A stretch of DNA of 64,000 nt from Rattus norvegicus (taxonomy: Eukaryota; Chordata; Mammalia; Rodentia; Muridae): assembly GCF_036323735.1 (NCBI RefSeq), contig NC_086026.1:71921039-71985038 (forward strand). Direction: 5' to 3'. Within the stretch, counting starts at the first letter, position 1. Every line of letters begins with the position of its first letter. Shown here piece by piece: positions 45,201-56,014 of the stretch. The notes under the pieces are model-generated. The model saw only the letters and a program-made list of their open reading frames with translations, was not told the DNA's origin and searched no databases. The position numbers and the translations under genes are program-made.

Positions 45201-45319
45201 ACAACCTAAAGTTAAGATACAGAGATTCTAAAAATAAAGGCATAGAAAAGGCTTACTATCTGTGCATTAACAATGACCACAGGCTAACCCATAAAGCACA
45301 TCATAACAAAGTTCAAATG

Positions 45320-45425
45320 GCAAACAGGGTGTGGTTGTATGTGCCTGTAATCCACTTGGGAGTTTGGAGCAGGAGAATTGTGAGTTCAAGGCCAGCCTGG
45401 GCTACAGAGTAAGAACTTGACCCAA
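45320..45425 (+). mobile_element. B1-related SINE
   Basis: 'ggttgtatgtgcctgtaatc', 'caaggccagcctgggctaca', 'gtaagaacttgaccc'. Confidence 0.85.
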
Positions 45426-45426
45426 A

Positions 45427-45609
45427 GGCTGGAGGGATGGCTCAGTGGTTAGGAGCACTGGTTATTATTCCACAAGGCTGGGGTTCAATTCCCAGCACTC
45501 ACATGGTAGCTCATGGCTGTCTGTTACTCCAGTTCCAGGAGATCTGACACCTTCACACAGACATATACATGCAGGTAAAACACTAATGCACATAAAATAA
45601 AAATAAATC
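45427..45609 (+). mobile_element. B2/B3 SINE
   Basis: 'ggctggagggatggctcagt', 'ttcaattcccagcactcaca', 'catgcaggtaaaacactaat' and an AAATAAA tail. Confidence 0.93.
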
Positions 45610-45905
45610 ATTAATTTTTTTAAATAAAAAAGAACCTGACCCAAACCAAACTCAGACAGAAATGATTAAAAGTATCCCCTTGACTAATTGGCATGAATGA
45701 ATGAAGTAATGAATGAGTGAATGAAAGCTTGGAACTGATAAGAAAAAAATTACACACAAAATTTTCAGATGTTTGAAACATTTCCCAGTTTTGTTCTTTC
45801 TGAGGTTGCAGATGTGAACACCCATGGATGCATTGCACCCACCTGCACACGCTCTGAGACATGCCAGTCTCGCCTGCCCTCACCCATCCCAGCTGCCCTC
45901 TCTGG
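45610..45905. other. Unassigned sequence
   Basis: Short (GAATGAAT)-like patch at 45690-45725; otherwise nothing recognised. Confidence 0.35.
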
Positions 45906-46150
45906 AAGCTTACTTCCAGGAAACTAGGACAAGAGTATTAAAGCCCACGCCCACAGTGATACACCCACTCCAACAAGGCCACACCCACTCCAACAAGGCC
46001 ACACCCACTCCAACAAGGCCACACCCACTCCAACAAGGCCACACCCGCTCCAACAAGGCCACACCCACTCCAACAAGGCCACACCCACTCCAACAAGGCC
46101 ACACCTCCTAACAGTGACACTCTCTGGGCCAAGCATATACAAACCATCAC
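45906..46150 (-). mobile_element. Truncated family B LTR with minisatellite
   Basis: Left part 'ggaagcttacttccaggaaa', 'attaaagcccacgcccacag'; right end 'ctctgggccaagcatataca', 'aaccatcacc'. The middle is a 20-bp tandem expansion. Confidence 0.9.
45961..46100. repeat. 20-bp minisatellite, seven units
   Basis: Seven units of acacccactccaacaaggcc, identical except for one A-to-G change in unit five (46041-46060). Every other family B copy in this window has one or two units. Confidence 0.98.
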
Positions 46151-46269
46151 CCCTTCAATCTCTGCCTCCCTTTATCTCTCCTCTCCTCCTCCACTTCTCT
46201 TCGGCTCTCTCCTCATCTGTCTTTCTTTTCCCCTGTCTCCAGCACATTCTCCTCCTAGACTGGAGTTCA

Positions 46270-46640
46270 TTTCGGGTGCTATGCTCTGAGTCCGAAATGT
46301 CCCCTGTAGGCTGTGTTGAGCACTTGGTCCCCAGGTTCGAGGGCAGAGTTTGGAATGTTCTGGAAACTTCTCAATGGCCCAGCTAGAGGAAGTGGATGAC
46401 TGGAGATGAGCCTTTAAATGGTATAGCTGTCCCTTGGGTTGTCCCTCCCTCCTTCCCTCTGCTTCTCAGTATGAAACGAGCAGCTCCTGCCACCATGAAC
46501 AGAGATGCTCTCCTCTCCATGCCTTCCCTGCCCTAAAGGACTGGACCCTCCTGAAACTGTGAGCCAAAATAAGGCGGTCTTCCCTTAAGTTGTTCTGCTC
46601 CTGTCAGGTGCTTTGTTACAGTGACGAGAAAAGTAACCAG
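46270..46640 (+). mobile_element. Mammalian interspersed LTR-like repeat
   Basis: 'gcacttggtccccaggttcg', 'tggaatgttctggaaacttc', 'aactgtgagccaaaataagg', 'acagtgacgagaaaagtaac'. Shares the 'gtgagccaaaataa' region with 20630-20985. A pyrimidine-rich lead-in occupies 46155-46255. Confidence 0.55.
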
Positions 46641-48110
46641 AATTCTAGGATGCTGAATGGGGGTTCCAGAGGACTGAACAGCTGTATCCTCTGGGTCTTG
46701 CTCAGTGCCTGTCTATATATGAGAAAAGAAAACAAGTTCATCAGCCATCCCCTGTCCTTCCTTCACCAGAGGGGAGCAAGGGAGGTCGTCCCAGGATGAT
46801 CAGGATGTCCAAGAGTCCCAGGGCAGAGATCAACCCACATCTGCGCTCCAGGCACAGCTGAAGATCAGGCCAGGAAGGTCCAGAAAATTCTAGCAGCAGG
46901 CCTTGAGTGCTGCAGGATGCACCATCCTGAGGAAAGAGACCAGAGACTGGGAGGCCAGGGAGAGCAAGATGGAAGTAGCGCAGCTTCCTGTAAACAGAAA
47001 GCAGAGGCGGGGTGAGGGCGGAGCCAGGCCGGAGCAGGAGGAGAGAGCAGACGGAAGCTGGGAAGAGGGGAGGAGCAAGGAGCAGGAAGAGAGGAGATGG
47101 CTCCGGATCACTGCACCCGCACCCTCGCTAACGGTGGCCGTATCTAACCGGGGCAGTGCCCACCACCTATGGCAGCAAGGGTTAATGGCGGGGTCTCGGG
47201 CCTGGAGCTCTCATAGCCAGGACACTAAACTCGCATGTTGGAGCCCTTCCCTGCCTCTCTGTGGGATACATTTCAAGAAGCTGGATGGAGCCTGTGCCCT
47301 GGCTGTGGAGAGCTGGAAGAGGGAGAACCTTTTCATGTGTGTTTTCCAAAAACATCTGCTCTCCAGAACCACTTCTCATCAGTGAGAAACTCAAAGGCAG
47401 AATCGTCCCCCAGGATAAGGCCAAGCCCATGTTCCAGGTCACAGAAGCACTGCCCTCCGCCAGGGCCCCTGGCTCAGATTCCCAGCAGCCTTGAAAGGAC
47501 ATAGGCCTTTCTGAAGATCATAGCACAGCCAGCCAACCAGAATGGGGATAAATCAGCCACCACACATAGTTTGGCTCCGAGTTGAGCATCAGGGCAAATG
47601 AATCCATCAGGATGGTTTTTCCAGTAGCCCCTGCCCTGCTCTCACCACGGAACCCCTCAGAATCCCGCTTTCCTCCCCACGTCTGCCAGACTTCTTCTCC
47701 CTGGCTCTCAAGACTCTGGCATGCAGGGCAGTGGGTGGTCGAAAGTCTCTGAGCAGTCCCCGAGATGGATAGCGATAGCGGAGGCTGTCCATCCTGTAGG
47801 AGGAGGAAGAGTGAGCTCTGCCCAGCTGCAAACAGCAGGCAGCAGCCAGGCCACCCTGCAGGTTGTGAGGAGCAGGCTGCCTTCCAAGTGGAAAACAGCA
47901 GAAAGTATGTTGGAATCCACCTCCCGAGTCTTGGGATTTTTTTTAATGTCCTTTTCAAATGCATACTTTGAAAAAATGTATTTAAAGGCAGAGGAAATTA
48001 ATTAGAACCCTTTATGCTGGAATTGCCTGCTGCAGAGTTCACCCAGCAAGGGAAGTAAAAATAGAACAGGTAAAGGCTTGAAAGTGCATTGAAGAAAGAT
48101 GGTGTTTAAG
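46641..48110. other. Repeat-poor unique segment with CpG-rich core
   Basis: No interspersed repeat recognised. Frames of 160 (46903-47385 plus), 148 (47518-47964 minus) and 106 codons occur, without identifiable families. The segment's base composition differs from its AT-rich neighbours, so it is the likeliest place here for an unrecognised exon or regulatory element. Confidence 0.45.
46970..47235. promoter_or_regulatory. CpG-rich patch with Sp1-like GC boxes
   Basis: I count roughly 15 CpG in about 265 bp, with 'gaggcggggtgagggcgga' and 'atggcggggtctcggg' GC boxes. By eye this approaches CpG-island ratios, unusual in this CpG-poor window. No TATA box or known promoter partner is visible. 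Confidence 0.4.
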
Positions 48111-48115
48111 AGACG

Positions 48116-48480
48116 GTCTTAGTCAGGGTTTCTATTACTGTGCTGAAACACCGTGGCCAAAAGCAAGTTGAGGAGAAAAGGGTTTATTTTGCTCACAGTT
48201 CCATATAACAATTCACTGTCAAAAGCAGTGAGGGCAGCAACTCATGCAGGGCAAAAACCTGGAGGCAGGAGTTGATGCAGAGGCCGTGGACGGATGCTGC
48301 TTGCTCTGCGTGGCCTCCTCAGTCTGCTTTCTTAGAACCATAGACCAGCAATCCAGAGAGAGCACCACCCACAATGGGCTGAGCCCTCTCATATTGACCA
48401 CTAATTATGAATGCCCTACAGGCTTGCCTACGGCCTGGTCTTATGAAGCATTTTTTCAGTTGAGGTGTTTCCTCCTTGCC
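48116..48480 (-). mobile_element. Family A LTR-like repeat
   Basis: 'tcttagtcagggtttctatt', 'gctgaaacaccgtggccaaa', 'aaagggtttattttgctcac', 'caccacccacaatgggctga'. Truncated where a family B element joins. Confidence 0.82.
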
Positions 48481-48808
48481 ATGGTAGTTTGAAAGAAAGT
48501 GGCCTCTGTACCCCCATAGCGAGTGGCACTGTTAGGAAGTGTGGCTTTGTTGGAGGAGTTGTGTGACCTGGGGATGGGCTTCAAGGTCTCAGAATCTGCA
48601 GCCAATGCACTTCCTGCTGCCTGCCCATTCAGATGTACAACTCTCAACTCCTTCCCCTACAACGCGTCTACCTGGAGGCTGCCTTGCTTCTCACCATGAT
48701 GATAACGGACCACACCTCTGAATCCGTCAGTCAGTACCACCCACTTATAAGAGTTGTTGTGGTCACAGTGTCTCCTCACAACAATAGAAACCCTAACGAA
48801 GACACCGT
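48481..48808 (+). mobile_element. Family B (MaLR-like) LTR
   Basis: 'atggtagtttgaaagaaagt', 'gtggcactgttaggaagtgt', 'caatagaaaccctaacgaag'. Confidence 0.88.
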
Positions 48809-48811
48809 TTG

Positions 48812-49205
48812 AGCATGAGGACCTGAATCCCTTAAACCTGTGAAAAACCTGAGCATTTTTGGCACATGCTTGCAATCCCAGCACTGAGAAGATGGAGACA
48901 GGGAAATCCTTGGGGCTTGTGGGGCAGCCAACCTAGACAAATGGGAGAGCCTCATGTCCTGGTGAGAGGCCCTGACTCTCAAGGTAGACAGCAGCTGAGG
49001 AATGGCCTCTACATTCTTTTTTTTTTTTTTTTTGGTTCTTTTTTTCAGAGCTGGGGACCGAACCCAGGGCCTTGCGCTTCCTAGGTAAGCGCTCTACCAC
49101 TGAGCTAAATCCCCAGCCCTGGCCTCTACATTCTTGCACGCACATGTGCACTCCCACACAAGGGTCAATAATAGACATCCTCAAACACATATGGACACAC
49201 ACAAC
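48812..49205 (+). mobile_element. B4/B3-type SINE interrupted by an ID
   Basis: 'gagcatgaggacctgaatcc', 'cacatgcttgcaatcccagc', and after the ID 'gcacgcacatgtgcactccc'. Confidence 0.75.
49019..49119 (-). mobile_element. ID element with 16-bp target duplication
   Basis: Reverse ID with T-tail. Flanked by tggcctctacattctt at 49003-49018 and 49120-49135. Confidence 0.98.
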
Positions 49206-49473
49206 ACACACCCTGGGTCTGCTTCTTACTGGCAACTCATCCCCCCACACTTGGTCTGGTTTCCTCATCTGTAACGTTCTCTGGTGCTCCCACCAACACA
49301 CACCCCACTTTGAAAGGCTGCCCTGAGGATGATCTGGCTAAAGAACTAAGCCCAGGGGCAGCAGCAAGTACTCATCAGTTGCTTCTCAACTCTAAAACCA
49401 TGCTGATCCAGGGACAAAAGTGGAGTTTTTAGAGAAGGGAAGGAGGAAAAAGCCATCAGAAATGTCCCCCACA

Positions 49474-49581
49474 GGGGTTGGGGATTTAGCTCAGTGGTAG
49501 AGCGCTTGCCTAGGAAGCACAAGGCCCTGGGTTTGGTCCCCAGCTCTGAAAAAAAGAACCAAAAAAAAAAAAAAAAAAAAA
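49474..49581 (+). mobile_element. ID element with target duplication
   Basis: 'ggggttggggatttagctca' to a 23-base A tail. Flanked by agaaatgtcccccaca (49458-49473 and 49582-49597). Confidence 0.98.
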
Positions 49582-49844
49582 AGAAATGTCCCCCACAAAT
49601 CCAACAGGTATCATGGGACCTGTGTTAAGATAGGACCCATGAAACTTTGGGGGTCTGTCTTCAAGCCTCAATATTCACATCTGCAAAATAGAGTAGCAAT
49701 GTCTTATGTAGTGAAGACAAGGCCTCCCTGCTCCCCATGCCTCTACCCCTGTTCATAGTGAACCAGGTTTCCTGACTCCTCCTAAGACTGAGGGCCCAGT
49801 AATAATCACCCGTCACCAACAGCATCTCCCTATCTTCTCCCCTT

Positions 49845-50000
49845 TGGTGGTTTGAATGAGACATCTCACCCAGAGGCTCAGACATTTGAACACTTGGTTA
49901 TAGTCAGTGGCATTTTTGTGAGGTTTAGGTGATGTCACCTTGCTTCCTGCTCCTGCTGCCACACCCACTGCTGGCTGCCATACTTCCCTGCTGTGACAGG
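49845..50000 (+). mobile_element. Truncated family B LTR
   Basis: 'ttggtggtttgaatgagaca', 'tcagacatttgaacacttgg', 'gtcagtggcatttttgtgag'. The 3' half is missing or unrecognisable. Confidence 0.6.
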
Positions 50001-50508
50001 CAGTGCCACAGGAGATAGCATGCTACCAGCACGATCATGCTGCGCAGCTCTGTTTTCCTTGAGACAATCCTGTCTTCTCAGAGGAGCCCATGCTCCTCTG
50101 GGAGGTGGTCAGTGCTGACCCAGGCTGTGCTATGCTGGAGTGGAGTGGTGGGCTGTTCAGAGCTCCGACACAGCCAATGTGAAGCCATGCAATGGCTCTG
50201 GGGTGCCAAGAAGAATCAAGCCAGAGCACACACAGTAGAAAGACTTGGAACGAAGGCTGTTGTTGAAGGGGATCCAACTTCAGGCTCCTGCAGTTCATAG
50301 GCAATTGAGAGCTGCTCCAGGTCAAGGCTGCTAGTTCTAGTTCTCTGGTATAAGGATCCAGCCCCACTCTGACCCTGATCCACTGACCCCTATCCACACA
50401 CTGGCCTCAGCCTAACCACTTATAGACCTATAAACCCTGAACTCATCATCTTCCAACCTGTCATAGGTTGACCATGAACCGGAAGTTACCCCATCTGGTG
50501 ATAGGGTC
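50001..50508. other. Unique sequence, nothing recognised
   Basis: Overlapping 120- and 87-codon frames on opposite strands lack recognisable features. Confidence 0.4.
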
Positions 50509-51029
50509 TGTGATGATTTGATAAGGATGGTCCTCATAGACTTATACATTTGAATATTTGGTCTTTGAGGGTGGCACTGTTTGAGAAGGATAAGGAGATG
50601 CGTCCTTATTGAAATAGGTGTGGCTTTGTTGGAGGGAGTAGCACACTTGAGATTTCAAAAACCCATGCCAGACCAGGCCCAGTCCCTCTCCCTCTCCCTC
50701 TCCCTCTCCTCTCTTCTTCCTCTCCTCCCTCTCCTTCCCTCCCTCTCTCTCTCCTTCCCTCTCCTTTCCCTCCCTCCCCCTTCTCCTTCTTCCTTTCCCT
50801 CCCTTTCCCTCTCTTTTCCCTCCCCTTCCCTTCTCCCACCTCTCTGCTTATGGATCAGGATGTAGCTCTTACCTACTTCTTCTCCAGCACCACACCTGCT
50901 TGCCACCACGCTCTCTGCCGTGATGATCATGGACTAAGCCTCTGAAACTATAAGCCAGCTCCAATCAGATATTTTCTTTTATAAGAATTGCCTTGGTCAC
51001 AGTGTCTCTTCTCAGCAATGGCTAGGACA
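50509..51029 (+). mobile_element. Family B LTR with pyrimidine expansion
   Basis: 'tgtgatgatttgataaggat', 'gccagaccaggcccagtccc', 'ctctgaaactataagccagc', ending 'ggctaggaca'. Flanks GGGTC (50504-50508) and GGCTC (51030-51034) are a 4-of-5 duplication. Confidence 0.88.
50681..50842. repeat. (TCTCCC)n pyrimidine tract in the LTR
   Basis: About 160 bp of CTCTCCCTCTTC blocks expanded from the short CT run that other family B copies have at this position. Confidence 0.93.
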
Positions 51030-51034
51030 GGCTC

Positions 51035-51515
51035 TGAGCAGGGAAACATCCTTAAATATCAGCTCCAGCCCTCAGGGGCTGCCTCTTACCACCAGAAGCT
51101 CAGGGCTCTATGACTGGCCTCCATCCCCAGCCTGGAGATAGAGTTACACCCAGCTTCACCACAACAGGTGCTGCTGCTCACACAGCAGGAGGGACAGGTA
51201 AGTCACCCAGTACCTCTTCATGGCAGGATATATAGGACCTCAAAGCTAGGAGGGGCTCAGAGCCATCTTGGTAACACACTGTACCCCTTACCGCCCAGTT
51301 CAACGCTTCACTTCTGTTTTATAAAAACTGGCACCTTCTTCACTCCTTGACCATTTCTCTGAATGTGTTTGATATCAGTGAAGCATCATGTGCTTTTGTC
51401 AGACAGGGAATGGCTGTGACAGAGTCCTTCCCTCAGGATCTGATCATGGCTATTGTCATCATCACATCAACTGGGCATTGTCAGCAACACATGTATTGGA
51501 ATAGCTTGGTTACTG
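51035..51515. other. Unique sequence, nothing recognised
   Basis: No repeat or coding exon identified. Confidence 0.4.
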
Positions 51516-51519
51516 GTCA

Positions 51520-51723
51520 AATTCAAGAGCTCATGTTGTTTGGGCTAGCCTCAAGCTCACTAGGTAGCCAAGGATAACCTTGGAATCTAGATCCTCTTCC
51601 CCCACCTCCCGGAATGCTGAGATTCCAGGCACATGCCACCCAGTTTATGTGGTGCTGGGGATGGAATCCAGGGCTTGGTGCACACTTGGCATGCACTCTG
51701 TTTGCTGAGCAACATTCCCGACC
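51520..51723 (-). mobile_element. B4 SINE
   Basis: Reverse B1-like half 'gggctagcctcaagctcact', 'tgctgagattccaggcacat', then reverse tRNA-like half 'ggggatggaatccagggctt', 'gctgagcaacattcccgacc'. Confidence 0.85.
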
Positions 51724-52237
51724 TCTGTAAAGTAGCTTTTCAAGCAGAAACATTTATGATCTGGCACTGGAACACAGCGGCATGGCGACAGGGCCACAGA
51801 TGGCAAGTGGTAATAATGGAAGGACAAGGAGGGATGACCACACTTCCCTCTTTTCTTTTACGGTAATGAACAAATTCTTTACAGATCTGAGAAAAATGAT
51901 GCCATGTGCCGTCAGGCTGGCCGGAGTTCAGTTACTCATTATGTGGTGGAATCTTTGTCTAGCTCCTGTGAAGCAAAGTCAGTGAAGTGGAAGAAATCAC
52001 CACATCTCCCAGAATAGATGAAAGTATTCTGAAGAACGTTCGTGTGTCACAGGGCTGGATGGCCTGTGGGTCTGTAGGGTGATTGCTGGTTTAAGCAAAG
52101 CACGCTATTAATATTGTTCACATTTACCACTGCATTTTATCGGGATGACTTAAGAGAGGCTTCCTTTGGACCTTGGTGTCTCTTTCTGTCTTTCCCTAAG
52201 TGATCATTCCTTCTAACTAGTGACAATTCGTAGTTAG
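51724..52237. other. Unique sequence, nothing recognised
   Basis: No repeat or gene identified up to the L1 target site. Confidence 0.4.
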
Positions 52238-52249
52238 AAAGGACCTCAA

Positions 52250-52952
52250 CTCACAGACCATATAAAACCCAAGAAGAAAGAAGACCACGCCACAGCGTGA
52301 ATGCTACAGTACTACTCAGAAGGGGGAAGAAAATAATCTTGGAAATACAAAGTGTGGAGCAGAGACTGAAGGAGAGGTCATCCAGAGACTGCCCCACCTG
52401 GGGAACCATCCCATCTGCAGACACCAAACCCAGACACTACTGCTGATGACAAGAAGCACTTGCTGACAGGAGCCTGGTATATGATGGAGCCTCCCGTGAG
52501 AGGTTCTGCAAAAGCCTGACCAACACAGATGTGGGTGCACACAGCCAAACAACAGACTGAGCACGGGGATCCCAATGGAGAATTTAGTGCAAAGACTGAA
52601 GGAGCTGAAGGGGTTTATAACCGCATAGGAAGATCAGCAATATCAACCAACCAGACCCCCAAAGCTCCCAGGGACTAAACCACCGATCAAAGAGTACACA
52701 TGGAGGCTGGATATGCAGCAGAGGATGGCTTTATCTGGCACACTGGGAGGGGAGCCTCTTGGTCCTGCAGAGGCTTGATGACATAGGATGGGGAAATGCT
52801 AGGGCACTGAGGTAAGAATGGGTGGGCGGGTGGGGGAACACCCTCATTAAGGCAGGGGGAGGGGGAGGGGATAGAGGGTTTGTGGAGGGGAAACCAAGAA
52901 GGGGGATAACATTTGAAATGTCAATAAATAAAATAACCAATAAAAAAGAAGA

Positions 52953-53007
<55 letters not shown>

Positions 53008-53040
53008 TTACCATTGCTAAGCCTTAAAAAAAAAAAAAAA
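52250..53040 (+). mobile_element. 5'-truncated rat L1 with apparent 3' transduction
   Basis: L1 3' UTR: 'tgtggagcagagactgaagg', 'tccagagactgccccacctg', 'ggagctgaaggggtttataa', 'ataacatttgaaatgtcaat', AATAAA near 52924. After the L1 end (about 52948) come a (GA)n run (52949-53002), the non-L1 sequence 'atgaattaccattgctaagc' (53003-53022) and a second A tail (53026-53040). The whole unit is flanked by aaaggacctcaa at 52238-52249 and 53041-53052, so all of it was inserted together. Confidence 0.9.
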
Positions 53041-53134
53041 AAAGGACCTCAAGTCATTTCTAACAGGTTGCCCCAGGCAGAGGGAGGCAGCACAGTGTTC
53101 CCCCTGATAGAAGCTCTCCCAGAAGGATTCAGAC

Positions 53135-53240
53135 ATTCCTATCTTGTTTGTTTTAATGTATGATCTTGCTATGTAGCCTAGACAATGAATTCCCGAGTGT
53201 TGGGCTCAGAGATATGCATGGGCCACTATGACCTGCTTGC
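53135..53240 (-). mobile_element. B1-related fragment
   Basis: 'gatcttgctatgtagcctag', 'gagtgttgggctcagagata', 'gggccactatgacctgc'. Confidence 0.65.
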
Positions 53241-53334
53241 TGGACCCCTTAGGGACCCTGGAAAAACAGGATAAAAATATTATAGTCAGTGTTCTATGCC
53301 CCTGTTCTATTTATTTTGTATAAATATCAGCAAA

Positions 53335-53482
53335 TTATTTTTATTTATTTATATATTTAGTGTAATCCTGGATGGCCTAGAACTCACTCTGTAGACAAGG
53401 CTAGCCTCAGAATCACAGAGATCCACTTGCCTCTGACTCCTAAAGGCTTAGATAAAAGGGCTATGCCATCACTTCCAGCACA
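53335..53482 (-). mobile_element. B1 SINE
   Basis: (TTTA)n tail, 'gatggcctagaactcactct', 'gtagacaaggctagcctcag', 'aagggctatgccatcacttc'. Confidence 0.9.
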
Positions 53483-53631
53483 AATTATTTCTAAACAACA
53501 TGCCAGGATTCTAAGAACAGCTAGCCCAGCATCATCTATATAAGCTTATTATGTTTTCCATAAATCTAAAGAGAGAAAAATCATATATCTCAATGGGTGT
53601 TAAAATTGTATTTGGAAACTTCAGCATCTCT

Positions 53632-53832
53632 CTTTTAAAGATTATTTATTTATGTATGAATACTTTATTTGCATGTATGCTTGCATGATGGAAAAGCACA
53701 TCAGACAGTAGAGGGCATCAGATCCCACTATATGTGGTTACTGTGAGCTACGATGTGATTGCTGGGAATTGAACTCAGGACCTCTGGAAGAGCATCCAGT
53801 ACTCTTAACCACTGAGCCATCTCTCCAGCTCC
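53632..53832 (-). mobile_element. B2/B3 SINE with target duplication
   Basis: 'aagattatttatttatgtat', 'agtagagggcatcagatccc', 'cactgagccatctctccagc'. Flanked by agcatctct-cttt (53620s) and agcatctcttta (53833-53844). Confidence 0.93.
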
Positions 53833-54004
53833 AGCATCTCTTTATAGTAAAGATCTTTAGACACCAAAAATAGAAGGAAGTGTCTTTAATTTGAGAATGT
53901 CTCCATCCTAAAACCCTATAGAAAATACTACTGACAAAAGCGATTCGAATTTTAGATCTATTTTCTGTTTGCTTTGTGGCAGGCTGACTGCTGGAGTGGT
54001 TGGG

Positions 54005-54418
54005 ATATGTTTTGACCACTCTGTTCTCTAAGGCCCTTGTTGAAGCTTGGTCTCCAGAGTGGTAGCATGGAGAGGTGCTGGGACCTTTAAGAGGTGGGGC
54101 CTAATGGGAGTCAGTTGGCATTAGGGAAAAGGTGGCTCTCCTGGGCTGAGTCCATTCTCTAGAGTGGAGGTAGTTATAAATGAGCAAACCTGGTGTTTGG
54201 TTTCCTGTCTTGCCACACAATCTTTTCCTTGTGTGTGTGTGCTCTCTTTGTGTTACCATCACCATGATGTGACACAGCTAGAGGGCCCCTGGAAAGCTGG
54301 GGTCAAGTTGTTTAGACTTCCAGTGCCTAAAGCTGCAAGCTAAACAAGCCTCTTTTCTTTACAATTACTGGCCTCTGGGATTTCGTTATAGCCGTGGAAA
54401 ACTGACCGTCACAACCAC
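54005..54418 (+). mobile_element. MaLR-type LTR (MST/MLT1-like)
   Basis: 'gttgaagcttggtctccaga', 'tgggacctttaagaggtggg', 'agctgcaagctaaacaagcc', 'cgttatagccgtggaaaact'. Follows the THE1/MST/MLT1 LTR order; diverged. Confidence 0.65.
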
Positions 54419-54772
54419 TCAACTTAGTACTACAGGACACGACCAAAGGAATAAAATAAGAGAGAGAAATGAAGATGATAACTATTGCAAAGGAAAGGGT
54501 ACAAATATAAATTGTGGGAAGTACGACAAAAACAAACACAAGCTAATAGAACTAAAACAGTTCACGGGGATATAAGGTCTGTCAATAAAACTCATTTGCA
54601 TGTATCTAAAGTAAGTAATACCACAGGAAATAGAGCTGGGAATAAACATTAATTCACAATAGCAACATGTTTGCAAAGTGTTAGATTAATAAGGCGTTTG
54701 TGAATCAAGTTGTGACACACCAGTTGGATGCAAACATAACGACAGCCTCACAGAAGATAAACTAAGTCTAGC
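54419..54772. other. AT-rich unique sequence
   Basis: No repeat or gene identified; 60-70 codon minus frames only. Confidence 0.4.
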
Positions 54773-54787
54773 AAGATGGCCTAAGGT

Positions 54788-54894
54788 TGGGGTTGGGGAT
54801 TTAGCTCAGTGGTAGAGCGCTTGCCTAGAAAGCGCAAGGCCCTGGGTTTGGTCCTCAGCTCCGAAAGGAAAAAAAAAAAAAAAGAAAGGAAAAA
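54788..54894 (+). mobile_element. ID element with 15-bp target duplication
   Basis: 'gttggggatttagctcagtg' through A-rich GAAAGGAAAA tail. Flanked by aagatggcctaaggt at 54773-54787 and 54895-54909. Confidence 0.98.
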
Positions 54895-54909
54895 AAGATG
54901 GCCTAAGGT

Positions 54910-55030
54910 CTAAGAAGCAGGGAAAGCTTTCATCTACAAGGTTCCACATGCATAAACCTTAAAGAGGACAAATTGTCCTCTGATCTCTATACACACACAC
55001 CCTCCTCCACACATATAAATAAACGTAATT
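54910..55030 (+). mobile_element. B3-type 3' portion
   Basis: 'gttccacatgcataaacctt', 'ttgtcctctgatctctatac', AATAAACG tail. Likely continues the SINE whose 5' part ends at the ID target. Confidence 0.6.
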
Positions 55031-55668
55031 CGGAACATCTAAAACAAGCAAAACTGTATTCACTAGCTAGTCTTCAGAACAGAGGCCCTCTTATATCCTC
55101 TCCAGCTACACAGTGGCTCCCCGCTTCTCCAACTGCGTTTGCTACCTAACCAGCTAGTGTTGCTGGAGAGGAGGCATGTGCTGTTTGCCCAAGTTTGCCT
55201 CTCCCGGAGGCTCTTGCTAACAGTTTGGCCCTTTTCCTCTGTGACTCGTATTTATCTCCTTTGTGGAGGGGTTGACAGTCGTGTGTCCTAACTTGCTGAA
55301 TCAGGAGACTGTTGTTCCTCTTAGTCATAGAAACTGTTTTCTTCCAAGGATACCATTTAACTTTGCACATTGTGCGATATTGCACGAAGCCTGTTCATCT
55401 CGACACCAACAAACCATCACGTTTCTCTTTAAGGTTGATGCATGTGGAGCCTTGTGACTGAAGACTTTAGATGCTGGTGGCGGCAGACTGTTGACAGAAA
55501 GCTTAGCTGTCAAATTTAAGGGAGGCTAATGTTCAGGTGGAGTCCTGTGTGTCACGTAGATTCAGTGGGAGTGGGTTTAAAAATAAACAGCTTTGAGAGA
55601 AAAATGATAAGTGATCACATCAGAGAGCTAAAATGCAGTAGCATTTATTAACTTAAAATCATACACCA
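55031..55668. other. Unique sequence, nothing recognised
   Basis: Repeat-free by eye. Could be a conserved non-coding element; cannot be judged without alignment. Confidence 0.4.
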
Positions 55669-55669
55669 G

Positions 55670-55890
55670 AGGCCCGGGAGATGGTTCGGTGGCCAACAAG
55701 CTTGCTGCACAAGCATAAGGGCCAGAGTTCGGATCTCCACACACTCACATAAATGCCAGGGACGCATGGCAGCCCATCTGTTATCCCAGCCTCAGAAAAC
55801 AGAGTCAGATGATCTCCAGAGCCGGATGGCGGCAAGGCTAGGCATATCGATGGGCTCTGGGTTTGATTGAGAGACCTTGCTTCAGTGAAT
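55670..55890 (+). mobile_element. B3/B4-type composite SINE
   Basis: 'cccgggagatggttcggtgg', 'agagttcggatctccacaca', 'catctgttatcccagcctca', 'gagagaccttgcttcagtga'. Confidence 0.72.
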
Positions 55891-56014
55891 ACCATGTAAG
55901 AGTTGAGAACACTTCCCAATATTAACGGCCACATACAGTCATTGGAGTGAGGTCTAATGCGGACACCAGGGGATCTAAAGTCTTCAGAGAACAAAAGAGA
56001 GGTACAAGACACCA

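Noticed and set aside
45961..46100. CRISPR-like direct repeats
   Set aside because: Units are contiguous with no spacers, and this is mammalian DNA.
45824..46111. Repetitive ORFs with regular peptide repeats on both strands
   Set aside because: A 20-bp minisatellite read in three frames (period 60 bp); it lies within a truncated LTR.
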